Below are positions 1 through 9,000 of a stretch of 64,000 nt of DNA, piece by piece. The stretch spans positions 2,622,001-2,686,000 of the forward strand of contig NZ_QBTZ01000001.1 of NCBI RefSeq assembly GCF_003058055.1, given 5' to 3'. A program made the translations under genes and the position numbers. A model generated the notes under the pieces. It did not search any database. It worked only from the letters and a program-made list of their open reading frames with translations, and had not been told where the DNA came from. This DNA is from Acidovorax sp. 107. GTDB taxonomy: Bacteria; Pseudomonadota; Gammaproteobacteria; Burkholderiales; Burkholderiaceae_C. Position 1 is the first letter of the stretch, and each line of letters opens with the position of its first letter.

Positions 1-380
1 TGGCCTGGCAGGCCATCAAGCCCGGTGGAGCCGCACCTTTTGAAGCGCGCAACCTGCCGCACGACCGCCCGCGCACGCTGTTCCTCATGGGCTTCATGAC
101 CAACCTTCTGAATCCCAAGGTGGCCATGTTCTACCTGTCGTTCTTCCCCCAGTTCCTGCACCCCGAGCGCGGCCAGTTGCTGCTGCAAAGCCTGACGCTG
201 GGCGCCGTGCAGATCGGCACCAGTGCCGCCGTGAACGCCCTGCTGGTGCTGGGCGCCGCCCGCGTGGCGCTGTTCCTCAACCGCAACGCTGCCTGGATGC
301 GTGCGCAGCGCTACTTCATGGGCACCGTCCTCGGTCTGCTCGCCCTCAAATTGTTGACTGAAAAGAAAGCCGCCGCATGA
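1..380 (+). CDS. LysE/RhtB-family amino-acid exporter, 3' part
   Basis: This is the C-terminal part of an inner-membrane LysE/RhtB-type translocator; the 5' end lies outside the window and the first complete codon is at base 3. The visible 125 residues contain the family's central motif NLLNPKVAMFYLSFFPQF and two later hydrophobic segments ending in LGLLALKLLTEKK. Proteins of this family export basic or small neutral amino acids such as threonine and homoserine. The stop codon overlaps the start of the next gene (ATGA at 377-380), so the exporter and the threonine dehydratase are translationally coupled. The substrate is inferred from this partner only. Confidence 0.85.
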   Translation, partial: AWQAIKPGGAAPFEARNLPHDRPRTLFLMGFMTNLLNPKVAMFYLSFFPQFLHPERGQLLLQSLTLGAVQIGTSAAVNALLVLGAARVALFLNRNAAWMRAQRYFMGTVLGLLALKLLTEKKAAA

Positions 381-1363
381 ACACCCGCCTCGACCCCACC
401 GCCCTGCTGCCCACCCTGGCCGACATCGAAGCCGCTGCCCAGGTGGTGTACCGGGACTTCGCCGCCACGCCCCAGTACCGCTGGGGCCTGCTCAGCCAGC
501 GCCTGGGCACCGACTGCTGGCTTAAACACGAGAACCACACGCCCGTGGGCGCGTTCAAGATCCGGGGCGGCCTGACCTACTTTGACCAGCTCGCGCAACG
601 CGGCGCGCTGCCCAAGGAGGTCATCAGCGCCACCCGCGGCAACCACGGCCAGAGCATGGGCTGGGCTGCGCGCCGCCACGGCGTGGCCTGCACCATCGTC
701 GTGCCGCGTGGCAACTCGGTGGAGAAGAACGCCGCCATGCGCGCTTTGGGCGTCACGCTCATCGAACACGGCGACGACTTTCAGGAAGCGCGCGAACACG
801 CCATCCAGCTGGCGGCCCAGCGCGGCGCCCACATGGTGCCCAGCTTCCATCCCGACCTGCTGCGCGGCGTGAGCACCTACTGGTGGGAGTTCTTGCGCGC
901 CGTGCCGCAGCTCGATGTGGTGTACGTGCCCATCGGCCAGGGCTCAGGCGCGTGCTCGGCCATCGCCGCCAAGCTGGCGCTGCAGCACTCTGTGCGCGTG
1001 GTCGGCGTGGTCAGCAGCCATGCCACCACCTATGCCGATTCGCTGGCCGCCGGCCACGTGGTCGAAGCACCGGTGACCACCCAGCTCGCAGACGGCATGG
1101 CCTGCCGCGTGGCAGACGCCGAGGCGCTGGCCGTTCTGGCCCCGCACATCGACCACATCGTGCAAGTGAGCGACGCCGAAGTGGGCGCCGCCATGCGTGC
1201 GATCTTCACCGACACCCACAACGTGGCCGAGGGTGCGGGCGCCGCCGCGCTGGCGGCAGCCCTGCAAGAGCGCGATGCCCTGAAAGGCCAGCACGTGGGC
1301 CTGGCGTTGACAGGCGGCAACGTCGATGCCCCGATGTTCGCCAACACCCTCGCCAGCCACTGA
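377..1363 (+). CDS. Threonine/serine dehydratase-like PLP enzyme
   Basis: A 328-residue fold-type II PLP enzyme, probably deaminating threonine (and serine) to a 2-oxo acid and ammonia in the cytoplasm. The PLP lysine is K61 in TPVGAFKIRGG, followed by the cofactor-phosphate region (ATRGNHGQS near residue 88) and a C-terminal LTGGNVD. There is no C-terminal ACT-like regulatory domain, so it resembles the short catabolic form or an ectoine-degradation type dehydratase (EutB-like) rather than biosynthetic IlvA. It starts inside the stop codon of the LysE exporter, which suggests joint removal of excess amino acid by breakdown and export. Exact substrate is uncertain. Confidence 0.85.
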   Translation: MNTRLDPTALLPTLADIEAAAQVVYRDFAATPQYRWGLLSQRLGTDCWLKHENHTPVGAFKIRGGLTYFDQLAQRGALPKEVISATRGNHGQSMGWAARRHGVACTIVVPRGNSVEKNAAMRALGVTLIEHGDDFQEAREHAIQLAAQRGAHMVPSFHPDLLRGVSTYWWEFLRAVPQLDVVYVPIGQGSGACSAIAAKLALQHSVRVVGVVSSHATTYADSLAAGHVVEAPVTTQLADGMACRVADAEALAVLAPHIDHIVQVSDAEVGAAMRAIFTDTHNVAEGAGAAALAAALQERDALKGQHVGLALTGGNVDAPMFANTLASH

Positions 1364-1436
1364 CAGTCTGTTGGACAATGCCCTCGCATGGCTCCCACGG
1401 GGGCCGTGACATAACAAAACCGTTGAGGGAGTGTCC

Positions 1437-3200
1437 ATGGCAAGCCAACCACCGTCCGGCTATCGCTGGGGCCTGCGCGCGGTCATCGCGCTGCAGTGCC
1501 TGCTGATTTTCGCGTTCGTGTACCAAGGGCTGTCCGCCCCGGGGCCCTTCGGCCCCCGGCTGCCCGCGGTGCAAGGCGACACCCTCTGGCTTGAAAGCCA
1601 CGGGGCACTCCACCAGTTCGACGCCAATGGTCGGCGGCTGCAGCAGATTCCCCTGAGCGAGCTGAAGATTTCCGACGGCCCGACCAGCCTGCAGTTCACG
1701 CAAGCGCAGGTCTTCTGGGTGCATGACGACAGCCGTGTGCACCGCTGCGACCTGCAGCAGCGCCAGTGCCTGCCCGTGGAACTGGCCGGGCTGGACAGCC
1801 GCCGAAGCTACCGCTGGGTGCGCGTGAGCGACGATGAGTCGGAGATCATCGTGTCGGACGCCTCGCACCACCGGGTGTTGGTGTACCGGCGCGATGCCGT
1901 CACGGCCCGCTACACTCTCGCGCGTACCGAGACCGAAGGCCTGCGCTTCCCCAACCAGACGCTGCAGGTAGGCCCGTCGATGTGGGTGGCCAACACCAAC
2001 CGTCACGAGATCCTGCAGCTGCACACCGGCCCGGACGGCAAGGCGGCACGGCAACCGCACACCATCACCTACCCCGACTTGCGCCCCGGGCGCTCGTTCC
2101 CCTTTGCCATGGCGCAAGACCCGCGCGGGCAGTTGTGGGTGCTGGTGGCGGGCCCCAACATGCAGAACGCCGACCTGCTCATCATGAACCCGCAGTTGCG
2201 GCCCGAGCGGGTGATTCCCCTGGCCCCCAAACAAGACCCCAACGCCATCACCCTGTTCCAGCAGCACATGCTGCTGACCGACATGAGCAATTTCCTGGTG
2301 CGCAGACTGGACCTGTATGGCCGTGTGCTGGGGCCCTTTGGGGATGCCAGCTTCCAGGCCGAGCTGGAAGCCGCACGCAACCAGGCGCAGTGGTCGCGCC
2401 GGTTGCCCACGCTGCTGATGTCCAGCATTGGCGTGCTGCTGCTGGTGGCCTTGTGGCTGGCCTGGAAGGCGGGCGAATTGCGCCAGTTGCGCGGCACCGC
2501 CTGGCGGGCCGATCCGGCAGCAACGGCGGCCGAAGACGAAGACGACGACACCGCCCCCACCGGCCCCTCGGCAGCACCCACCGTCACGGCGACCACCACA
2601 GCGCCCGCCCTGGAGCGCGGCCAGGTCACCATGGTCAAGGCACTGCCCGGCAGCACCCGCACCCGCCGCCGCATGTTGCTCGTCACGGACGCCGTCGTGC
2701 TCCTGGCCATCGGGGCCCTGGTCTACTGGGCTTGGCCCCAGTTCTACCAACACGACTGCGCCCCAGGCAAGGCCTGCGCACCCTGGATGCCCTATGCCTT
2801 TGCGACGCTGGCCCTGCTGCCCTTGATCCCCTCCATTGCCGTGCGGCGCAGGTTGAAGGCGCTGGAGAGCATCCGCATCGGCACCGATGGCGAACAGGTG
2901 CAGGCCCGCGTGGGCAAAAAGCACTACCAGGCCCCGGCCGATCAAGTCACCTGCACGCGCCAGCAGCTGCTGATCGGCCTGGGCACGGTGCCTCTGCGGC
3001 TCAATGGCCAGGCCCTGTTTGACGAAGAGGCGTTGCGCCACAACATCATCAACCGCCTCCCCCAGATGCACATGGCCGACAGCCCCTGGCATCCGGGATG
3101 GCTGGTCCACTACTGGAAACGCGGCGGCTGGCGCGGGCGCGCCATCGTGATCGGCATGGGAGCCCTGTGCGGCCTGTGGCTGGGGCTGATGCTTCGGTGA
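1437..3200 (+). CDS. Membrane-anchored beta-propeller-like protein, function unknown
   Basis: I do not recognise a named family. The 587-residue product has an N-terminal membrane segment (about residues 12-30), then a roughly 280-residue region rich in WL, VWV and QLHT type strands that resembles an NHL/six-bladed propeller, then four further hydrophobic segments (around residues 320-345, 410-430, 445-465 and 565-585) and an Ala/Thr/Asp-rich linker near residue 365. The ATG at 1437 is preferred over a GTG at 1431 because GAGGGA lies 7 bases upstream. It is followed by a histidine phosphatase gene after 118 bases holding a degenerate dispersed repeat. Possibly an envelope sensor or scaffold. 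Confidence 0.7.
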   Translation: MASQPPSGYRWGLRAVIALQCLLIFAFVYQGLSAPGPFGPRLPAVQGDTLWLESHGALHQFDANGRRLQQIPLSELKISDGPTSLQFTQAQVFWVHDDSRVHRCDLQQRQCLPVELAGLDSRRSYRWVRVSDDESEIIVSDASHHRVLVYRRDAVTARYTLARTETEGLRFPNQTLQVGPSMWVANTNRHEILQLHTGPDGKAARQPHTITYPDLRPGRSFPFAMAQDPRGQLWVLVAGPNMQNADLLIMNPQLRPERVIPLAPKQDPNAITLFQQHMLLTDMSNFLVRRLDLYGRVLGPFGDASFQAELEAARNQAQWSRRLPTLLMSSIGVLLLVALWLAWKAGELRQLRGTAWRADPAATAAEDEDDDTAPTGPSAAPTVTATTTAPALERGQVTMVKALPGSTRTRRRMLLVTDAVVLLAIGALVYWAWPQFYQHDCAPGKACAPWMPYAFATLALLPLIPSIAVRRRLKALESIRIGTDGEQVQARVGKKHYQAPADQVTCTRQQLLIGLGTVPLRLNGQALFDEEALRHNIINRLPQMHMADSPWHPGWLVHYWKRGGWRGRAIVIGMGALCGLWLGLMLR

Positions 3201-3254
3201 GCCCCTGGCACCGCACACCCCGGCAACTGCTGCAGCGCAGCATCGAAAACTCCC

Positions 3255-3296
3255 AAATTGATAGCACCGGTCGCAATAGCGACAAGCGCCCTGCGC
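3255..3296 (+). repeat. Dispersed AT-rich repeat, degenerate copy
   Basis: Contains ATTGATAGCACCGG and GCGACAAGCGCC, matching the two blocks of the dispersed repeat seen elsewhere in this window (for example 13597-13650). It fills the gap between the propeller-like gene and the histidine phosphatase gene. The match is partial. Confidence 0.5.
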
Positions 3297-3318
3297 CTTG
3301 CTCATCACAATCCGGTGC

Positions 3319-3990
3319 ATGGGAACCCTCTACCTCGTGCGCCACGGCCAGGCCTCGTTTGGCGCAGATGACTACGACGTGCTCAGCCCCCGCGGCCGCG
3401 AACAGGCCGTGCGCCTGGGCGAATACTGGCGAGCCCGCGGGATGGCGTTTGACGCCGTCCTCACCGGCACGCTGCGCCGCCACACCCAAACGCTGGAAGG
3501 CATTGCCGAAGGCCTGCAGACCACGCCCGATGCGCTGCAGTTGCCGGGTCTCAACGAATACGACAGCCACGCGCTGATCGCTGCCATCCACCCCCAGCCC
3601 CTGGGCCCGGCCGACACGCCCGAGCGCTACCGCGCGCACTTCCGCATCCTGTGCGACGCGCTGGCGCAGTGGATGGCAGGCGTCATCAGCCCCCAGGGCA
3701 TGCCCAGCTGGAACGAATTTTCAGCCGGCGTGCGCAGCGCACTGGACCATGTGCGCCACCACCACGCAGGCCAGAGCGTGCTGCTGGTCAGCAGCGGCGG
3801 CCCCATCTCCACGGCCGTGGGCGAGGTGCTGGGCACGGCGCCCGAAGTGACGATTGCGCTGAACATGCGCATCCGCAACAGCGCGGTGACGGAGTTCTCC
3901 ATCTCGCCCAAGCGATTGATGCTGCAGACCTTCAACACACTGCCGCACCTCAATGAGCTGGAGCATGCGCAGTGGGTCACGCACGCCTGA
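3319..3990 (+). CDS. Histidine phosphatase family protein
   Basis: A 223-residue member of the phosphoglycerate-mutase-like histidine phosphatase superfamily. The catalytic RHGQ motif (LVRHGQAS) begins at about residue 8, where family members carry the phospho-accepting histidine, and the second conserved histidine region may be the later LLVSSGGPI stretch, where the usual SHGG-type motif reads SSGG; that replacement of the second histidine is notable and could lower activity. The ATG at 3319 places RHG at the usual distance from the N-terminus. The substrate cannot be read from sequence. It converges on the creatininase gene, with a dispersed repeat in between. Confidence 0.8.
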   Translation: MGTLYLVRHGQASFGADDYDVLSPRGREQAVRLGEYWRARGMAFDAVLTGTLRRHTQTLEGIAEGLQTTPDALQLPGLNEYDSHALIAAIHPQPLGPADTPERYRAHFRILCDALAQWMAGVISPQGMPSWNEFSAGVRSALDHVRHHHAGQSVLLVSSGGPISTAVGEVLGTAPEVTIALNMRIRNSAVTEFSISPKRLMLQTFNTLPHLNELEHAQWVTHA

Positions 3991-4005
3991 GCGCCGACAT
4001 TTCGG

Positions 4006-4074
4006 TTTTTTGAGCCTTTCAGGCCGCTTGCGCTAGTGGATCATGCGCCAGAAGCTATCAATAAGATAGCAACT
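4006..4074 (-). repeat. Dispersed AT-rich repeat
   Basis: Reading on the minus strand: TTGCTATCTTATTGATAGC, then CATGATCCACTAGCGC and AAGCGGCCTGAAAGGCTC. The GCTATC/GATAGC arms form a hairpin. It lies between two converging genes and could act as a terminator for both. Confidence 0.75.
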
Positions 4075-4078
4075 CGAA

Positions 4079-4930
4079 TCAACCCAGGTCAGGCCCGCTC
4101 GCCAGGGTAGATAGCGGCAGTGCCTGCAGTTCCTGCAGCAGCGCCACCAGTTGCTGCGCTGCAGCGTCCACCACCGCCCGCCCCTTGTCGGCCGTGGCTG
4201 CGGCCGCGTCACCCACGGCACCCGCTGGGTGGTAGTCCTGCATCTGCCAGCCCAGCTTGGCGCTTTTGCCGTTACCCAGGATGGCGTAGCGCTCCGACCG
4301 GTCTTGTGAAGTGGAGCGGAAGTTCTGCGCCTGTTCCATGCGCACCGTGGCGGGCGCCAGGTGCAGCATCATCGATGTCTCGATCTCACCCGCATGGATG
4401 CCAAAGCGGTGCTCCTGGGCGCTGAACTGGCCCGCCACCGCATCGGGCAGCGGCAGGCTGAACCAGCTGGCGCTGTAGACGATGAGGTCGCAGCGCGTGC
4501 GCAGCTCGCGCGCCACGATGTCCATCACGCTCACCTGGCCGCCGTGGCCGTTGAAAAGCAGCAGCTTCTTGATGCCCGCGCGGGCTACGCACTCGCCAAT
4601 CTCGGTCCACAGCGCAATGACTGTAGCGGGCGACAGCGTGAGCGTGCCCGGAAAGCGGATGTGCTCCGGGCTCAGGCCCACGTTCTGCGGCGGCAAGAAC
4701 AGCACAGTCAAATCCGCAGGCAGCTGCGGTAGCGCGGCATCTATCACACCCTGCAGCAGCGTCGCATCGACCGACAAGGGCAGGTGCGGCCCATGCTGCT
4801 CGACGGCCGCCACGGGCAGCACGGCCACCACCTCTTCAGCCCGCCCGCTGGCCTTTAGCGCCGCGAAATCACGGGTGGACAAGTCGGCCCAGAAGCGGGA
4901 GGGCAAGGGAGTCAATGCGGCAGAAGTCAT
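4079..4930 (-). CDS. Creatininase-family amidohydrolase
   Basis: A 283-residue cytosolic member of the creatininase/creatinine amidohydrolase family. Visible metal-ligand motifs are VEQHGPHLPLSVD (about residues 43-55), FNGHGGQ (about 124-130) and HAGEIETS (about 175-182), all in the expected order and spacing for these binuclear metal enzymes. The family includes creatinine amidohydrolase but also mycofactocin- and riboflavin-related amidases, so the substrate is open. It is divergent from the AlaX gene across 64 bases and ends next to a dispersed repeat. Confidence 0.85.
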   Translation of the reverse strand: MTSAALTPLPSRFWADLSTRDFAALKASGRAEEVVAVLPVAAVEQHGPHLPLSVDATLLQGVIDAALPQLPADLTVLFLPPQNVGLSPEHIRFPGTLTLSPATVIALWTEIGECVARAGIKKLLLFNGHGGQVSVMDIVARELRTRCDLIVYSASWFSLPLPDAVAGQFSAQEHRFGIHAGEIETSMMLHLAPATVRMEQAQNFRSTSQDRSERYAILGNGKSAKLGWQMQDYHPAGAVGDAAAATADKGRAVVDAAAQQLVALLQELQALPLSTLASGPDLG

Positions 4931-4994
4931 GCGTGCATGGTAGCGGCGCTGTTGGCGTCTGGGAAACGGCCCGCAGCGCCGCTAACATGCCACC

Positions 4995-5747
4995 ATGACC
5001 CAAGACCTCTTCCGCCAAGACGCCTACCTGCGCGAATGCAGCGCCCACATCACCGCCGTCACCGATGCCGGCATCGTGCTGGACCAGACCGTGTTCTACC
5101 CCCTGGGCGGCGGCCAGGCCGGTGACAGCGGCGTGCTGGTGCTGGCAGATGGCACGCAGATCACCATTGCAGACACCCGCAAGGGCAAGGACGCCGAAGG
5201 CAACCCCACCAGCGACATCGTCCACGTCCCCGCCCCCGGTCAGGAAGACCGCGTGGCGCAGCTCAAGCCCGGTACGGCCGTCACCGCCCGCATCGACTGG
5301 GAGCGCCGCCACCGCATGATGCGCCTGCACACCACCAGCCACCTGCTGTGCCACGTGGTGCCGCAGCTGGTCAACGGCTGCTCGATCACGCCCGACTACG
5401 CGCGGCTGGACTTTGCGATGACCGACCCGCTAGACAAGGAGCAGCTGACCACCGCCATCGCCACCCTGGTGGCCGCTGCGCACCCGCTCACCGTGGCCTC
5501 GATCAGCGACGAAGAACTGGACGCCAACCCCGCACTGGTCAAGAGCATGAGCGTCCAGCCCCCGCGCGGCACCGGGCGCATCCGCACCATCCGCATCGGC
5601 GGAGAAGGCGACGCACCGCTAATCGATCTGCAGCCCTGTGGGGGCACGCATGTGGCCAACACGTCGGAGATCGGCGGCATCGTCGTCACAAAGATTGAAA
5701 AGAAAAGCGCCACCACCCGGCGGGTGGTGCTGGGCTTTGCCCAGTGA
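4995..5747 (+). CDS. Alanyl-tRNA editing protein, AlaX type
   Basis: A 250-residue stand-alone editing domain that hydrolyses mischarged Ser- or Gly-tRNA(Ala). It keeps the zinc-binding HTTSH motif (H112 and H116) and the CGGTHV motif (C215 and H219), the four ligands of AlaRS/AlaX editing domains. The N-terminal FYPLGGGQAGDSG segment indicates the longer AlaX-M type that also carries the beta-barrel domain. The start follows a short divergent gap with the creatininase gene. The 3' end takes part in an odd nested inverted repeat and is partly duplicated 120 bases downstream. Confidence 0.92.
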   Translation: MTQDLFRQDAYLRECSAHITAVTDAGIVLDQTVFYPLGGGQAGDSGVLVLADGTQITIADTRKGKDAEGNPTSDIVHVPAPGQEDRVAQLKPGTAVTARIDWERRHRMMRLHTTSHLLCHVVPQLVNGCSITPDYARLDFAMTDPLDKEQLTTAIATLVAAAHPLTVASISDEELDANPALVKSMSVQPPRGTGRIRTIRIGGEGDAPLIDLQPCGGTHVANTSEIGGIVVTKIEKKSATTRRVVLGFAQ

Positions 5748-5771
5748 GCGGAGCGAAGAGCGCTTTTCTTT
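5699..5771 (+). repeat. Nested inverted repeats across the AlaX stop codon
   Basis: An outer 12-base inverted repeat, AAAGAAAAGCGC at 5699-5710 and GCGCTTTTCTTT at 5760-5771, encloses an inner hairpin CACCACCCG/CGGGTGGTG at about 5711-5729. The right arm ends in a T-rich run, so the structure may serve as a terminator that starts within the coding sequence. Confidence 0.6.
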
Positions 5772-5870
5772 GGGGTGGAATCATTTGCACGCAGTGCAAG
5801 TAAGGCCGCACCAAAAGCCCTGGCATCAACAACCACCCGCAGGGTGGTGCTGGGCTTCGCCCCGTAAGCG
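5712..5870 (+). repeat. 39-base direct repeat of the AlaX 3' end
   Basis: Bases 5712-5750 (end of the AlaX gene with its stop) recur at 5832-5870 with 5 mismatches: both contain GGGTGGTGCTGGGCTT and end with a stop plus GCG. Each copy has an ACCACCC/GGGTGGT hairpin. The rest of 5748-6048 shows no gene that I can support. Confidence 0.65.
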
Positions 5871-6048
5871 GCGCCCGCCCCCACTGTCAACAATCTTGAG
5901 CCACCGCAGCCCCCGGTTGCATTGGCTTACGCAGGCAGGCGGACAACGGGGACAATAGCGCCCGCGCGCAGCACCGGCCCGTCATCCCTCGGGCTGCGGT
6001 GACCGGTTCTTCCTCCCGGGGCTGCGGCGCCTACCCTTGCCTGCCGCC

Positions 6049-9000
6049 ATGCCGATCTCCCTGCGCTCCGTCTCGTTTGCCACCCTGCGCCAGCACCGCT
6101 GGTTCCGCCCCGCCGTCCGCGCGCTGGTGGGTCTGATCGCCCTGTGGCTGGTCACCTGGCTGGCCATTCCACCGCTGGTCAAGGGCCCGCTGGAGCGCAT
6201 CGCGTCCGAGCAACTGGGCCGCGCCGTGACCATTGGCAGCATCGACTTTCAGCCCTGGAGCCTCGAATTGGCCCTGCGTGACGTGGCCGTGGCGGGTGCC
6301 AACGGTGCGCCCCCGCAACTGACCATTGGCCGCGTCTATGCCGATGGCGAGCTGCAATCGCTGTTTCGCCTGGCGCCTGTGGTGGATGCCTTCACCATCG
6401 ACAACCCGGTGCTGCGCATCACCCACCTGGGCGACGGCCGCTACGACGTGGACGACATCATCGCCAAGGTCATCGCGCCCAAGAGCGACCCCGAGCCCGA
6501 CCAAGGCCCCGCGCGCCTGGCGCTGTACAACCTGGCGCTCACAGGCGGCAGCATCGACTTCATCGACAACACCATCAGCGAGACCCACGAGGTGCGCGCG
6601 CTGACGCTGAAAGTGCCCTTCATCAGCACCCTACCCTCGCAGCGCGAGGTGAAGGTGGAGCCCCACTTGGCCTTCACGCTGGACGGCAGCCGGTTTGACT
6701 CGTCCGCCGAGGGCACGCCTTTTGCACAGACCGGCAAAGCCGACGCGCAGATTCGGCTGGATGGGTTGAACCTGGCACCCTACCTGGGCTACCTGCCCGC
6801 CAACCTGCCCGTAAAGGTGCAAAGCGCCACGCTGGATGCGGATGTGAAGGTGGCCTTCGAGCAACACCCGCGCATGGCCGTGAAGCTGAGCGGCACCGTG
6901 CAAGCCAGCGGTGTGCGCATGGCCGACCGCCAAGGGGCCGACCTGCTGAGCTACGAGCGCCTGAAGATCGACATGGCCGATGTGCGCCCGCTGGAGCAGA
7001 TCGTGCGCCTGCAGCATGTGGAGCTGACGGCGCCGGTGGTCACGGCCACGCGCGATGCGGCGGGCCAGATCAACCTGGCACAACTGGCGGCGCCTGCACA
7101 GCCTGCAACACCCGCCAAGGACAGGACCACCGCATCTGCCGACGCTGCATCTGCTCCAGTGGCCAGCGCCAGCACAGCCTACGCCCCTGCATCCTCCGCC
7201 TCTGTGGGTGAAGGCAAAGGCAAAGCCAAGGCCAAAACAGCCGCCCCCGCCTGGGCGGTCGAAGTCGCCACGGCCGCCGTGCGTGGCGGCACCCTGCGCT
7301 GGGCCGACGCCACCACGCGCCCTGCCGCCGCCCTGCAGGCCACCGAATTTGCGCTGGAGGCCGCCGACATCGCCCTGCCGTTTGCCAAAGAGAATGCCAA
7401 GCCGTTCACCTTCAAAGGTGGACTCAACCTGCAAGGCAGCACGCTCAGCTTCACTGGCGAAGCCACGGACCAGAAGGCCCAGGTCAACGCCACCCTGAAC
7501 GCCTTGGCCTTGCAACTGGCCGCGCCCTACCTGGCCCAGGCGCTGGAGCCCACGGTGACCGGCCAACTCAGCGGCGATGTGGGTGTGCTGTGGCAAGCCC
7601 CCACGCCACAGGCCACGCAGACCGGCGCCACGGGCGTCACGCTCAAGGCGGGCCCCCTGGCGCTGGAGCAACTGGCCGTCAAGCAGGGCAAGACCACCTT
7701 GGCCAGCCTGGGCAAGCTGGAGATTGCGGGCGCCGAAGTGCCCCTGGACGCACGCACCGCCACGCTGGAGCGCTTGGCCATCAACCAACCGCAACTGGCA
7801 GTGGAGCGCGGCGCAGATGGCCGCTGGATGTTTGAACGCTGGCTGAAATCGGAGAAGGCCGCCCCCGCCGCGCAAGGCAGCGCCACCGCAGCCGCTGACC
7901 CAGCCCCCACCAGCAATGCCGCGCCCTGGAAGCTGCGCGTGGCCGACTTCTCCGTGCAGGGCGGCACGGTCACCCTGGCCGACAACGCCCAGCCGCGCCC
8001 CGTGGCGCTGGACCTGGCGGCCCTGGGCATCACCGCCCGCAACCTGGCCAGCGACGGCAGCAAGCCCGAGGCCTTCACGCTCACCGCCCGCGCCGCCGCG
8101 CCGGGCAAGGGCAGCAACAAGGCGGCGCCCGGCACGATCGACTACCAGGGCACGCTGGCCCTGCAACCGCTGACCACCCAGGGCAAGCTCGACGCCACCC
8201 GCCTGCCGGTGCACGCACTGGACGGCTACCTGGCCAGTCAGCTGTCGGTGGAGCTGCTGCGCGCCGACGTGGGCTACCGGGGCCAGGTGGCGCTGGCGCA
8301 GACGGACAAGGGAGTCAGCCTGCGCCTGAGCGGCGATGCGGTGGTCGAAGACTTGCGGGCCAACAGCACGGCCGCCTTCACCCCCAAGACCGAGGCCCAG
8401 GTGGGTGAGGAACTGCTGGCCTGGAAGAGCCTGAACCTGCGCGGCCTGGCCGTGGCCACCACCCCCGGCACCGCGCCGCGCGTGGAGGTGAAGGAAACCA
8501 GCCTGGTCGATTTCTTTGCCCGCATCACGATCAATGAGGCGGGCCGCATCAACCTGAGCGACATTGCCAAGACCCCGGCCGAGGCCCAGGCTGCCAATGC
8601 GGCCAGCGCTGCGGCCAGTGCGGCCACCCCTGCCGCATCGGCGCCCGCCGCCACTGCATCGGCAGCGACATCCGCCCCCTCTGCAACCGTGGCCCAGGCC
8701 GACCCGTTGGCCCCCGTGGTCGTGTTTGGCCCGGTGAGCCTGGTCAACGGCAAGGTGCTGTTCTCGGACTTTTTCATCAAGCCCAACTACTCGGCCGACC
8801 TGTCGGAGCTGACCGGCAAGCTCAGCGCGTTCTCGTCCGAAGCGCGCGGCGGCGATCCCGTGCTGGCCGACCTGGAGCTGCGCGGCCGCGCCGAGGGCTC
8901 GGCATCGCTGGAAGTCACCGGCAAGCTCAACCCGCTGGCCAAACCACTGGCGCTCGACATCACCGGCAAGGTGCGCGATCTGGAGCTGCCCCCGCTCACA

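Noticed and set aside
1206..3320. Long open frame (about 700 codons) opposite the propeller-like gene
   Set aside because: Same cause as above; composition is typical of antisense translation, and the plus-strand gene has a ribosome binding site and membrane segments.
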